DNA from: Burkholderia sp. WSM2232
Lineage (GTDB): Bacteria > Pseudomonadota > Gammaproteobacteria > Burkholderiales > Burkholderiaceae
Reading direction: 5' to 3'
Assembly: GCF_000472545.1 (NCBI RefSeq)
Contig: NZ_AWZV01000019.1
Coordinates: forward strand, 86,577-150,576
Length of the DNA stretch: 64,000 nt
Positions 53,128-60,567 of this stretch are shown in pieces. The position numbers were made by a program, and so were the translations under genes. The notes beneath the pieces are model-generated. The model was given only the letters and a program-made list of their open reading frames with translations, had not been told where the DNA came from and searched no databases. How positions within the stretch are numbered: the stretch's first letter is position 1; every line of letters begins with the position of its first letter.

Positions 53128-53759
53128 AGGCCGAGGCGGCTCGCCATTTGCGCAAGCTGCACGCCATTGTCCGCGCCGAATTTTTGCCGTATCACCGACT
53201 GGTGATTGGCCACGGTCTTCTGACTGAGCCCGAGCTTCTCTGCGATGCTCGGCAACGTATAGCCTTGCACGAGCAGGCGCAGCACCTCGAATTCGCGTGC
53301 GGACAACTGCCGGCCCGGCGGCCCTTCGCTGAACGCATTGCGCAGCGCGAGCGCCTGCGAGACGTCGGGGCTCAGATAGCTCGCGCGTCTGGCGACAATG
53401 CGCACCGCTTCCACCAGCACGTCGGGCGCGCTTGCCTTCGTCACATAGCCGAGCGCGCCGGCGTCGAGCGCGCGGCGCACGAAAATAGCCTCTTCGTGGA
53501 CGCTGAAAATCAGCACGCGCGCATCCTGCTCGCGCGCGAGCATGCGCCGCATCGCTTCTATACCGCTTGCGCCCGGCAGCGACACATCCATCACCACGAC
53601 ATCGGGCCGCAGCGCGCAAAAGCGTTGATACGCCTCGGCTGCGTCGGCCGCTTCGCCGCACACATGCACGTCGGCGTTCAGTTCGAGCAGGCGCCGGTAG
53701 CCTTCGCGCACCACCGCGTGATCGTCGACGAGCAACACTGAGATGTCCGCCGCTGTCAT
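53097..53759 (-). CDS. NarL/LuxR-type response regulator
   Basis: Response regulator of 220 aa. Receiver domain 1-120 with acidic pocket DD at 12-13, phospho-Asp58 in VVVMDVSLPG and Lys in YVTKA. The LuxR-type helix-turn-helix is LSAREFEVLRLLVQGYTLPSIAEKLGLSQKTVANHQSVIRQKFG. It begins 3 bp after the pqqE stop, so it is probably the last gene of the fhc-pqq operon and may regulate it. The kinase on the opposite strand is the likely partner. Confidence 0.93.
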   Translation of the reverse strand: MTAADISVLLVDDHAVVREGYRRLLELNADVHVCGEAADAAEAYQRFCALRPDVVVMDVSLPGASGIEAMRRMLAREQDARVLIFSVHEEAIFVRRALDAGALGYVTKASAPDVLVEAVRIVARRASYLSPDVSQALALRNAFSEGPPGRQLSAREFEVLRLLVQGYTLPSIAEKLGLSQKTVANHQSVIRQKFGADNGVQLAQMASRLGLQFTGSASPA

Positions 53760-53762
53760 TGC

Positions 53763-54995
53763 TCAGCCTCCGCTGTGGCCGCCGTCGTTCGGCGCGTGGT
53801 GTGATGCGCCGTGCGCGAGCCCGTCATCCGCGCGGGCGGACGTCAGCTTGCGCGAGTTCGCATCGTTGCGAAACACAATGGGTTGCTCGCGCGGCGCATG
53901 GGCCGCGGCGGCGAGGCGCGTGACATCGACCACCTTCTCATGCGACGGCGACTTGTCACAGACCGGGTCCGCGTTGGCCGCGTCGCCGGTGAGCAGATAC
54001 GCCTGGCAGCGGCAGCCGCCGAGGTCGCGTTCCTTCTCCTCGCAACTACGGCACGGCTCCTTCATCCATTGCAGACCGCGAAAGCGGTTGAACGCGTCGC
54101 TCTCGTACCAGATTTCGCGCAGCGGCGTGTCCTTCACATTCGGCAGCACGAGTCCTGGCAAAGCGCGCGCCGCATGACAGGGTAGCGCGGCGCCGTCCGG
54201 CGCGACGCCGAGGAACACCGCTCCCCAGCCGTTCATGCAGCGCTTCGGGCGTCGTTCGAAATAGTCGGGCACGACAAAGAAGATTTTGCAGCGCTCGCCG
54301 TGTTCGCGGCGATAACGTTCAACTACCGCTTCCGCTTCGTCGAGCTGCTCGCGCGTCGGCATGAGTTGCGCCTGGTTGTGATGCGCCCAGCCGTAGTACT
54401 GCGTGTTCGCGAGTTCGAGATATTCGGCGCCCATTGCAAGCGCCATGTCGATGATCTTGTCGACGTGCGGCAGGTTGTAACGATGCAGCACGCAGTTGAG
54501 CACCATCGGAAAGCCATGCCGCTTGATGGATGCCGCGACGCGCTGCTTGAGGTCGAAGGTGCGTGTGCTGCTCAGGAAGTCGTTGAGCTCCTGCGTCGAG
54601 TCCTGAAACGACAACTGGATGTGATCGAGCCCGGCCGCTTTTAGTTCGCCCAGGCGCTGGTCCGTGAGGCCGATGCCCGACGTGATCAGATTCGTGTAGA
54701 AGCCGAGCGCGCGTGCTTCGCGCACCAGCACTTCGAGGTCGTCGCGCATCAGCGGCTCGCCGCCCGAGAAGCCGAGTTGCGCGGCGCCGAGCGCGCGTGC
54801 TTCACGCAGCACCTGGAGCCACTGTTCGGTGCTCAGCTCGCGGCTGTGCGCGGTGTAGTCAACCGGGTTGTAGCAGAACGCGCAATGCAGCGGGCAGCGA
54901 TACGTCAGCTCCGCAAGCAGCCACAGCGGCGGCGGCACACCCGCCGGGGCGGCTTCGCCCTGCGCGCTTGCAACGGGTTGCGAGAGATCGGTCAT
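53763..54995 (-). CDS. pqqE: PqqA peptide cyclase (radical SAM)
   Basis: Radical-SAM enzyme of 410 aa that joins Glu and Tyr in the PqqA precursor, the first step of PQQ synthesis. The cluster motif is Cys34-x3-Cys38-x2-Cys41 (YRCPLHCAFCYNP). The C-terminal SPASM region has cysteines in KRCMNGWG, ALPCHAA, EPCRSCEEKERDLGGCRCQAY and DPVCDKSPSH. After that follows a 50-residue tail, rich in Ala/His/Gly, that is longer than usual. It follows pqqD by 4 bp. Confidence 0.95.
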   Translation of the reverse strand: MTDLSQPVASAQGEAAPAGVPPPLWLLAELTYRCPLHCAFCYNPVDYTAHSRELSTEQWLQVLREARALGAAQLGFSGGEPLMRDDLEVLVREARALGFYTNLITSGIGLTDQRLGELKAAGLDHIQLSFQDSTQELNDFLSSTRTFDLKQRVAASIKRHGFPMVLNCVLHRYNLPHVDKIIDMALAMGAEYLELANTQYYGWAHHNQAQLMPTREQLDEAEAVVERYRREHGERCKIFFVVPDYFERRPKRCMNGWGAVFLGVAPDGAALPCHAARALPGLVLPNVKDTPLREIWYESDAFNRFRGLQWMKEPCRSCEEKERDLGGCRCQAYLLTGDAANADPVCDKSPSHEKVVDVTRLAAAAHAPREQPIVFRNDANSRKLTSARADDGLAHGASHHAPNDGGHSGG

Positions 54996-54999
54996 CGCG

Positions 55000-55269
55000 C
55001 TACTCCAGCCAGCCGCGCGAGTGCGCTTCGGTCACGAACGCGCGTACTTCGGGACCGAGCCCCGTGGTATTGAACGCCTGCTCCAGATCAGCGATCAGCG
55101 CTTGCATGTCGCGCGTGCCGTCGCAGCGTTTGAGAATCTCCGCCGCGCTCTGGTTGAGCTTCACCATTCCTTCCGGATAGAGCAGCACGTGCGCGTTTTG
55201 CGCCGGTTCCCATTGCAGCCGGAACAGCTTGTTGAGCGCGGGACGCGCGGCGTCGAGCATGTCGTTCAT
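55000..55269 (-). CDS. pqqD: PQQ biosynthesis protein PqqD
   Basis: PqqA-binding chaperone of 89 aa that presents the peptide to PqqE. ATG 55269 overlaps the pqqC stop by 4 bp. The core KLFRLQWEPAQNAHVLLYPEGMVKLNQSAAEILKRCDG is a clear PqqD winged-helix (RiPP recognition element). A longer frame on the same strand is not used. Confidence 0.95.
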   Translation of the reverse strand: MNDMLDAARPALNKLFRLQWEPAQNAHVLLYPEGMVKLNQSAAEILKRCDGTRDMQALIADLEQAFNTTGLGPEVRAFVTEAHSRGWLE

Positions 55270-56018
55270 TGCGGGAAAGCCTTTTCGATCGAGTCCAGCA
55301 TGGTCCACAGAATGTCGAGCTTGAACTGCAGAATCTCGAGTGCGCGTTCCTGCTGGTCGCGCCGCGTGAAGTGATCCAGGGTGACTTCGAGGCCATGCTC
55401 CACGTCGCGCTGCGCGAGCGTGATGCGCGAGCGGAAATACGCGAGACCGGACGCTTCGATCCACGGGTAATGTTCGGGCCAGGTCGCGAGCCGGTCGCGA
55501 TGCACTTGCGGCGCGAACATTTCTGTCAGCGACGAACACACCGACTCCTGCCAAGGCGCACGGCGCGCGAAATTCACGTAGGCGTCGACGGCAAAGCGCA
55601 CGCCAGGCGTCACGTGCTTGAGCGACCACAGTTCGTCGCGCGAGAGGCCGACTGCGTCGCCCAGGCGCGCCCATGTTTCGATGCCGCCTTCCTCGCCGCC
55701 GTAGCCGTCGTGGTCGAGAATGCGCTGCACCCAGCGGCGGCGCGTGTCGCGATCGGGGCAATTGGACAACACGGCCGCGTCTTTCAGCGGAATATTGATC
55801 TGATAGTAGAAACGGTTCGCGACCCAGCCGCGAATCTGCTCACGCGAGCAGCCGCCGCTATTCATCTTCACATTGAACGGATGATGAATGTGATAGGCCG
55901 TGCCTTTCGCGCGCAGTTGCGCTTCGAATTCCTCGCGTGTCCAGGCGGGCTCGGCGGTGCTCGCGCTGCTGTGCGCAGCGTTCGGTGCCGTTGTTCCCAA
56001 GGTGTCTTTCGCGTTCAT
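55266..56018 (-). CDS. pqqC: Pyrroloquinoline-quinone synthase
   Basis: Cofactor-free oxidase of 250 aa that carries out the last ring closure and oxidation to PQQ. YHIHHPFNVKMNSG, FYYQINIPLKDAAVLSNCPD, RRRWVQRILDHDG and GGIETWARLGDAVGL are the PqqC active-site segments. CTGGAGATTGC precedes the ATG. The N-terminal 25 residues are an Ala/Ser/Thr-rich extension. Confidence 0.95.
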   Translation of the reverse strand: MNAKDTLGTTAPNAAHSSASTAEPAWTREEFEAQLRAKGTAYHIHHPFNVKMNSGGCSREQIRGWVANRFYYQINIPLKDAAVLSNCPDRDTRRRWVQRILDHDGYGGEEGGIETWARLGDAVGLSRDELWSLKHVTPGVRFAVDAYVNFARRAPWQESVCSSLTEMFAPQVHRDRLATWPEHYPWIEASGLAYFRSRITLAQRDVEHGLEVTLDHFTRRDQQERALEILQFKLDILWTMLDSIEKAFPQ

Positions 56019-56033
56019 GCAATCTCCAGTTCA

Positions 56034-56108
56034 TCTGCGACTTATTTGCGACTCATCGTGTGCGACTCATCGTCTGCGACTCATCGTCTGCGACTGATGG
56101 GCGACTCA
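56034..56108. repeat. Short tandem repeats between pqqB and pqqC
   Basis: On the minus strand the 14-base unit ATGAGTCGCAGACG recurs three to five times with changes, between the pqqB stop and the pqqC start. The pqqB end also contains a duplicated GAGCTTCGAACT at about 56141-56167. Nothing coding is supported in this 133-bp spacer. Confidence 0.6.
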
Positions 56109-56151
56109 TGCGACAGCGCATGCCGCGCGGTCGCGCTTCATAGTTCGAAGC

Positions 56152-57072
56152 TCACAGTTCGAAGCTCATGCCGTCGTGCGCGACTTCAATGCCGTGTTCG
56201 GCAAGAATGCGCCGCTCCGGGCTGTCTTCGACCAGAATCGGGTTCGTGTTGTTGATGTGGATCAGCACCTTGCGCGTGTCGGTCGTGCCGAGCGAATCGA
56301 GCACTTCAATCATGCCACCAGGTCCGGATTGCTGCAGATGACCCATATCCGCCGTGGTTTTGCGCGAGAGGCCAAGACGGATCATTTCGTCGGCGGTCCA
56401 CAGCGTGCCGTCCACGAGCAGCAGGTCCGCTTCGCGCATTGCCGCGAGCACATGCTCTTCGATTGCGCCGAGGCCGGGCGCATAGAACATACGCTTGCCG
56501 TTCTGCTGGTTGGTGAAGACGAGCCCGATGTTATCGCCGCGCTCCGGCGCATTGCGATGCGGCGAATAAGGCGGCGCCTTGCTGGAGAGCGGCAGCGCGT
56601 CCACGCGCACGCCCGGCAGCGCGTCGACGGCAAGCGGCGCGCCATCCAGCGCAATACGGCGATGTTCGACGCCGCAGTAGTGCGAGAGGATCGGCGCAAT
56701 CGGAAAACCGGTCGAGAGGTCTTGCCACACGGCGTCAGTGGCGTGCAGCGGCAGTGGCGTGTCGCGCTCGCGCAGCATCAGAAGGCCGGTGACGTGATCG
56801 ATTTGCGCGTCGATCACGAGCACTGCCGCGATGCCGCTGTCGCGCGCGCGGCGGGCCGGCTGCAGTTCCGGGTTGGCGGCGATCTGCGTAAGCAGGTCGG
56901 GTGACGCATTCACCAGCAGCCAGTCCTCACCGTTTGCGCTCACTGCAATCGACGATTGTGTGCGGCGCTTCGCCTTCAGCGTGCCGCGCCGCACGCCGTC
57001 GCAATTGCGGCAGTTGCAGTTCCATTGCGGGAAACCGCCGCCCGCCGATGAGCCGAGTACCTTGATTTTCAT
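56152..57072 (-). CDS. pqqB: PQQ biosynthesis protein PqqB
   Basis: MBL-fold protein of 306 aa, the iron-dependent hydroxylase of PQQ synthesis. MKIKVLGSSAGGGFPQWNCNCRNC begins it, with the zinc-type cysteines CNCRNC. VIDAQIDHVTGLLMLRE, LLVDGTLWTADEMIRLG, DMGHLQQSGPGG and LIHINNTNP follow as in PqqB. ATG 57072 overlaps the stop of the upstream peptidase-like gene by 4 bp. Confidence 0.95.
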   Translation of the reverse strand: MKIKVLGSSAGGGFPQWNCNCRNCDGVRRGTLKAKRRTQSSIAVSANGEDWLLVNASPDLLTQIAANPELQPARRARDSGIAAVLVIDAQIDHVTGLLMLRERDTPLPLHATDAVWQDLSTGFPIAPILSHYCGVEHRRIALDGAPLAVDALPGVRVDALPLSSKAPPYSPHRNAPERGDNIGLVFTNQQNGKRMFYAPGLGAIEEHVLAAMREADLLLVDGTLWTADEMIRLGLSRKTTADMGHLQQSGPGGMIEVLDSLGTTDTRKVLIHINNTNPILVEDSPERRILAEHGIEVAHDGMSFEL

Positions 57073-58115
57073 GCCGCGTGGCGCAGGGTGCGCCCCTCTT
57101 GAGTGGATGTCAGAAACAGTGTTGCAAGCGCGTCGGCCACCCGCGCGTGCAAAGCAGGGTCGCTCGCGAGATGGCCGGCGTGCACGTATTCGATACGGGC
57201 AGCCGGAGCCGCACGCGCAAGGCGCTGCAGGTTTGCCGGTGGACACACCGGATCGCGCGAGCCGTGCACAGCGGCAAGCGGCACGCCGGCCGCGGCGGCG
57301 CGCCGCGCGAGCGACAGGAGCCGCGTTTGTCCCAGCCAGCAGCGGTGCATCAGGTAATGCGCCTGAATGCGGTACTTGTCCACCAGCTTGCGCGTCTCTT
57401 TGCGCGAGTGTCTCGCGGGCGCGAGCGGGCGCCGCGTGCCCGCGCTCGCGAGCACGGCGTTTTCGTAGCCGCGCCAGGCGAGTGCGAGCGCGCGCTGTTG
57501 CGCGTCGCTCGCGCCGCCGTGTTGCAGCCGCGCGTGGCAGCGTCCAGGCAACGCGGCGGGCCGCGTACAACGCGCGGCGGCGCAGAGCTTTGCCCATGCG
57601 CGCGGCGCGCGCTTGCGCGAGCCGACGAAGAGGCCGCGAATTTCGCGCATCGACGTGAGAAAGAGGCCGCGCAGCACGACGCCGGTCACCACTTGCGGAT
57701 GCTGCCCCGCATACGCGAGCGCGAGCGCCGCGCCCCACGATCCGCCGAGCACGCCCCAGCGTTCAATGCCAAGCAGTACCCGCACCGCTTCAATGTCTTC
57801 GATCAGCCGGTCGGTGCGATTGCGGCGCACGCCGCCGCGCGGCGCGGAGCGCCCGGTTCCGCGCTGATCGATCAGAACGACTTTGAAGCGCGTCAGATCG
57901 AAGAGCTGCGTCGAGCCCGGCTGGCTGCCGCTGCCGGGTCCACCGTGCAGCACGACGACCGGCACGCCGTTGGCGGCGCCTGCAACCGTGAACGACACGC
58001 GGTGGGCGTCGCCGGTGCGCAGCGTGCGCCGTCGTGGCGTGGCCTCGCGCGGCGCTTGCGGCAGGCCGCGTGAGGCGTTGCAGCCCGTGCGTGACAGATT
58101 GCGCGCGTCTGTCAC
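57069..58115 (-). CDS. Alpha/beta hydrolase, prolyl-iminopeptidase (S33) type
   Basis: Predicted peptidase of 348 aa. A GTG at 58115 overlaps the stop of the cytochrome gene (GTGA), and the gene's own stop overlaps the pqqB start (ATGA), so it is translationally coupled on both sides. Signatures are VLHGGPGSG (56-64), DQRGTGRS (83-90), GGSWGAALAL with nucleophile Ser126, HGSRDPVCPP (Asp) and HAGHLASDP (His). This is the S33 prolyl iminopeptidase pattern. Its embedding upstream of pqqB suggests a role in trimming the PqqA peptide in place of PqqF/PqqG; inference only. Confidence 0.85.
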   Translation of the reverse strand: MTDARNLSRTGCNASRGLPQAPREATPRRRTLRTGDAHRVSFTVAGAANGVPVVVLHGGPGSGSQPGSTQLFDLTRFKVVLIDQRGTGRSAPRGGVRRNRTDRLIEDIEAVRVLLGIERWGVLGGSWGAALALAYAGQHPQVVTGVVLRGLFLTSMREIRGLFVGSRKRAPRAWAKLCAAARCTRPAALPGRCHARLQHGGASDAQQRALALAWRGYENAVLASAGTRRPLAPARHSRKETRKLVDKYRIQAHYLMHRCWLGQTRLLSLARRAAAAGVPLAAVHGSRDPVCPPANLQRLARAAPAARIEYVHAGHLASDPALHARVADALATLFLTSTQEGRTLRHAA

Positions 58116-58678
58116 GGCAGCATCCTCGCCAGCAGATTGTCGCGGTCGATCCACTGATGCTTCAGCGCGCCCGCCACATGCAGCGCGATGAGCGCGATCA
58201 GCACATATGCCGTCACCTCGTGAATGCCGAAGAAGAGTTCACGCAGACCGGCGTCGTCCCAGCCCCACTTCGGCAGAGGCAGGCCCCAGAAGCGCGTGCC
58301 ATAGCGGTTGAACGACGAACCCAGATAACCCGACACGGGCATGGCCACCATTGCTACGTATAAAAGGCCCTGCGTAGTGCGCGCGGCGGCGCGTTGCCAC
58401 GGTCGCATCGGCGGCAGCGGCGGCCGGTGAAAGGCCGCACGCGCCGCGATGCGCAGAAGCACCAGCAGGAAAACCGTCAGTCCGATGGATTTGTGAAGGC
58501 TCAGCAGCGTCGCCTTCACCGGCAAACCCTTCGGCAGTCCGACCATATAGAGGCCGAGCGCCAGCAGACCGATAATGCCGAACGCAATCAGCCAGTGCAG
58601 TGCGATCAACGAGCCGGCATAGCGCGGCGTGGACGTGTCGGCGCGACGCGGTGCGGAAGAAGTATGCGCGGTCGTCAT
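58112..58678 (-). CDS. Cytochrome b561
   Basis: Di-haem membrane protein of 188 aa with four helices. ATG 58678 is chosen at MTTAHTSSAPRR. Haem-ligand histidines are in GSLIALHWLIAFG, LSLHKSIGLTVFL, IHEVTAYVLIALIALHVAGALKHQW. It would pass electrons between quinol and a periplasmic partner. It lies 14 bp after fhcC. Its place in the operon hints at electron flow from PQQ-linked or C1 oxidation. Confidence 0.9.
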   Translation of the reverse strand: MTTAHTSSAPRRADTSTPRYAGSLIALHWLIAFGIIGLLALGLYMVGLPKGLPVKATLLSLHKSIGLTVFLLVLLRIAARAAFHRPPLPPMRPWQRAAARTTQGLLYVAMVAMPVSGYLGSSFNRYGTRFWGLPLPKWGWDDAGLRELFFGIHEVTAYVLIALIALHVAGALKHQWIDRDNLLARMLP

Positions 58679-58692
58679 CTCGGCCTCCCCGG

Positions 58693-59553
58693 TTAGTCCA
58701 CGACTAGCAACTCGCCGCGCCCGTCCACCGCGGCGTCGCCTGTATAGCGGCGCGGCAGCGCGGCTGCGCGCCACTGCGAGAACGGCGCGATTTCGCCTTC
58801 GAGACTGCGTGCGAGCAACGACCAGAATACGTCGAAGCCGCGGCCTGCGTCGGCGAAAGTCGGCGGCAGATAAGTGGGACGCTGCGCGAACAGCAGGGTT
58901 CCGCGTCTCATACCGTATGCATAATGCGCGCCCACCTGGCCGGCAATGCCGACGGTGCCTGCTACGAGCCGCGATGCCGCGAAGTCCCCCGCGTTGCCGC
59001 CCACCAGCACGAGCCCGCGGCGCATCCGGTCGGCAAGCCGCGCGCCGGTATTGCCGTGGATGCTAAGCGTGCCGCCGGTCATGCCTTCCATGTCGCCCGC
59101 AAGCGCGCCTGCCGCGAAATCGCCGCAATTGCCCGCCACCGTGAGCCGCCCGCCGCGCATTTCGCAGGCGGTGAAGTGGCCGGCGTCGCCGTCGATACGC
59201 AAGACGCCGCCGGTCATCTGGAAGCCGCTCTGGTCGCCGGCCGGGCCGCGCACGATCAGATGCCCGTGCGTCATGCGCGCGCCGAGGCGGTCGAGCCACG
59301 GGACGGCGTCTTCAATGACGAGCGCGGGCTCTCCGTTCAGTGCGTCCGCCGTGTCTGTCGCGCTTGCCGCTGCGTCGCCGCTGCGCGACACGTCGAATAC
59401 ATCGGCGACGACGCAACGCTCGTTGCCCGCCGGGAGCACCAGGCGCTCGATGTCCGCGACCGCAAGCGCCGCAAGCGGTGCCGGCAGCAGCGCAGACGCA
59501 TCGACGCGAAAACCAGGCGGCGTGCGCAGCCGCAACGTGGTGATGACGCTCAT
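58693..59553 (-). CDS. fhcC: Formyltransferase/hydrolase complex subunit C
   Basis: Protein of 286 aa homologous to formylmethanofuran dehydrogenase subunit C. It consists of the right-handed beta-helix of glycine-rich repeats (GDQSGFQMTGGVLRIDGDAGHF, GGRLTVAGNCGDFAAG, GTLSIHGNTGARLADRMRRG, GLVLVGGNAGDFAAS). ATG 59553 overlaps the fhcD stop. The Fhc complex moves the formyl group from H4MPT to a methanofuran-like carrier and releases formate. Confidence 0.92.
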   Translation of the reverse strand: MSVITTLRLRTPPGFRVDASALLPAPLAALAVADIERLVLPAGNERCVVADVFDVSRSGDAAASATDTADALNGEPALVIEDAVPWLDRLGARMTHGHLIVRGPAGDQSGFQMTGGVLRIDGDAGHFTACEMRGGRLTVAGNCGDFAAGALAGDMEGMTGGTLSIHGNTGARLADRMRRGLVLVGGNAGDFAASRLVAGTVGIAGQVGAHYAYGMRRGTLLFAQRPTYLPPTFADAGRGFDVFWSLLARSLEGEIAPFSQWRAAALPRRYTGDAAVDGRGELLVVD

Positions 59554-60566
59554 GCGCTGCTCCCGCCCAAGCCGGCCGCCAGTTGCTGGAGGTGAAAGTG
59601 ATAAGGACCGAGCTTGCCGCCATAATTGCCGGCGGAAATGCGCAGCAATCCGCCCGCGCGCCCGCGCGCGGCCGCCGCGACGATGCCCGCGGTCATTGCC
59701 GCGCCGACGTCCGCTTCGGTGAGTCCGTCAATCACGATCTCGAGCACGCAGCCCACTTCGGCGCTCAGTTCGCTGCGTGGCGAGAGGCCGGTGAGGGTGG
59801 GGCAGAACGCGTCGTTGGTGGACGCGGTGGCGCCCTTGTACTTCGAGCCGACTTTCGATCCGGAACGCACCACGCCGCCCGGAAACGGCATGATGACGTT
59901 CGGCAGCCGGCGCATTGCGGCCACTGCTGCTTCCGCGGCGGCCAGCGCCGCGTCCATGTCGCGCGCGAGCAGGATCAGATTCCCGCCGCCCACGGCCTTC
60001 ACCGTGGGCGCGCTTTCTTCGCAGACGAACTCGCCGTCCATCACCGGCACGCGCCAATAGCGCGTGTCGCCGAGCATCTTCGAAATTTGCCAGCCGTCGC
60101 CGAAAAAGCGCAGGTTCCTGCCGAGCGGCGCGAGGTCGGACAGCGGCGCGCGGCTCGTTTCCGGGTCGATGCCGCGATACACGGCCGTGGTCGGACACGT
60201 AAGCACGCATTGCCCGACGCGCCGTTCGATCTGCTTGGCCAGTTCCTTGGACGACACCGCGAACAGCAGCACCGCGACGCCGGGCCGGCCGTCCGGCGTT
60301 TGCTCGCGCTCGAGCGTGCATTCGACGCCGGCTTCGCAGCCGCAGCCGATCACCGAGGTTGCGAAGCCCGTGAGCGAGTGCGCGGCGTTCATCGCCCACG
60401 CCGGCGTATGCGCGGTGATGACAAGACGCGTGGCCTTCATCGGAAACGCTTCGGCAAACGTGGCGTCGATTGCGATGCCGTTGATCTGCAGGGTGGGCGT
60501 GTCGCTCGTCGTATGCGAGCCGGCGTTCGGGGCAGCGATGTCAGCCATATGTGCCATGTGAGCCAT
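59550..60566 (-). CDS. fhcD: Formylmethanofuran:tetrahydromethanopterin formyltransferase subunit
   Basis: Formyltransferase of about 338 aa. Three clustered ATGs at 60566, 60557 and 60548 (MAHMAHMADIAAP) are possible starts; the first is given because it is 1 bp from the fhcA stop. The family opening is LQINGIAIDATFAEAFPMKATRLVITAHT, and GGGNLILLARD, FPGGVVRSGSKVGSKYKG and ISAGNYGGKLGPYHFHLQQL follow. It is the catalytic transferase of the Fhc complex. Confidence 0.93.
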   Translation of the reverse strand: MAHMAHMADIAAPNAGSHTTSDTPTLQINGIAIDATFAEAFPMKATRLVITAHTPAWAMNAAHSLTGFATSVIGCGCEAGVECTLEREQTPDGRPGVAVLLFAVSSKELAKQIERRVGQCVLTCPTTAVYRGIDPETSRAPLSDLAPLGRNLRFFGDGWQISKMLGDTRYWRVPVMDGEFVCEESAPTVKAVGGGNLILLARDMDAALAAAEAAVAAMRRLPNVIMPFPGGVVRSGSKVGSKYKGATASTNDAFCPTLTGLSPRSELSAEVGCVLEIVIDGLTEADVGAAMTAGIVAAAARGRAGGLLRISAGNYGGKLGPYHFHLQQLAAGLGGSSA

Positions 60567-60567
60567 C

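Noticed and set aside
56019..56151. pqqA in the pqqB-pqqC spacer
   Set aside because: No short frame with the Glu-x3-Tyr motif was found in any minus-strand frame; only short repeats are present.
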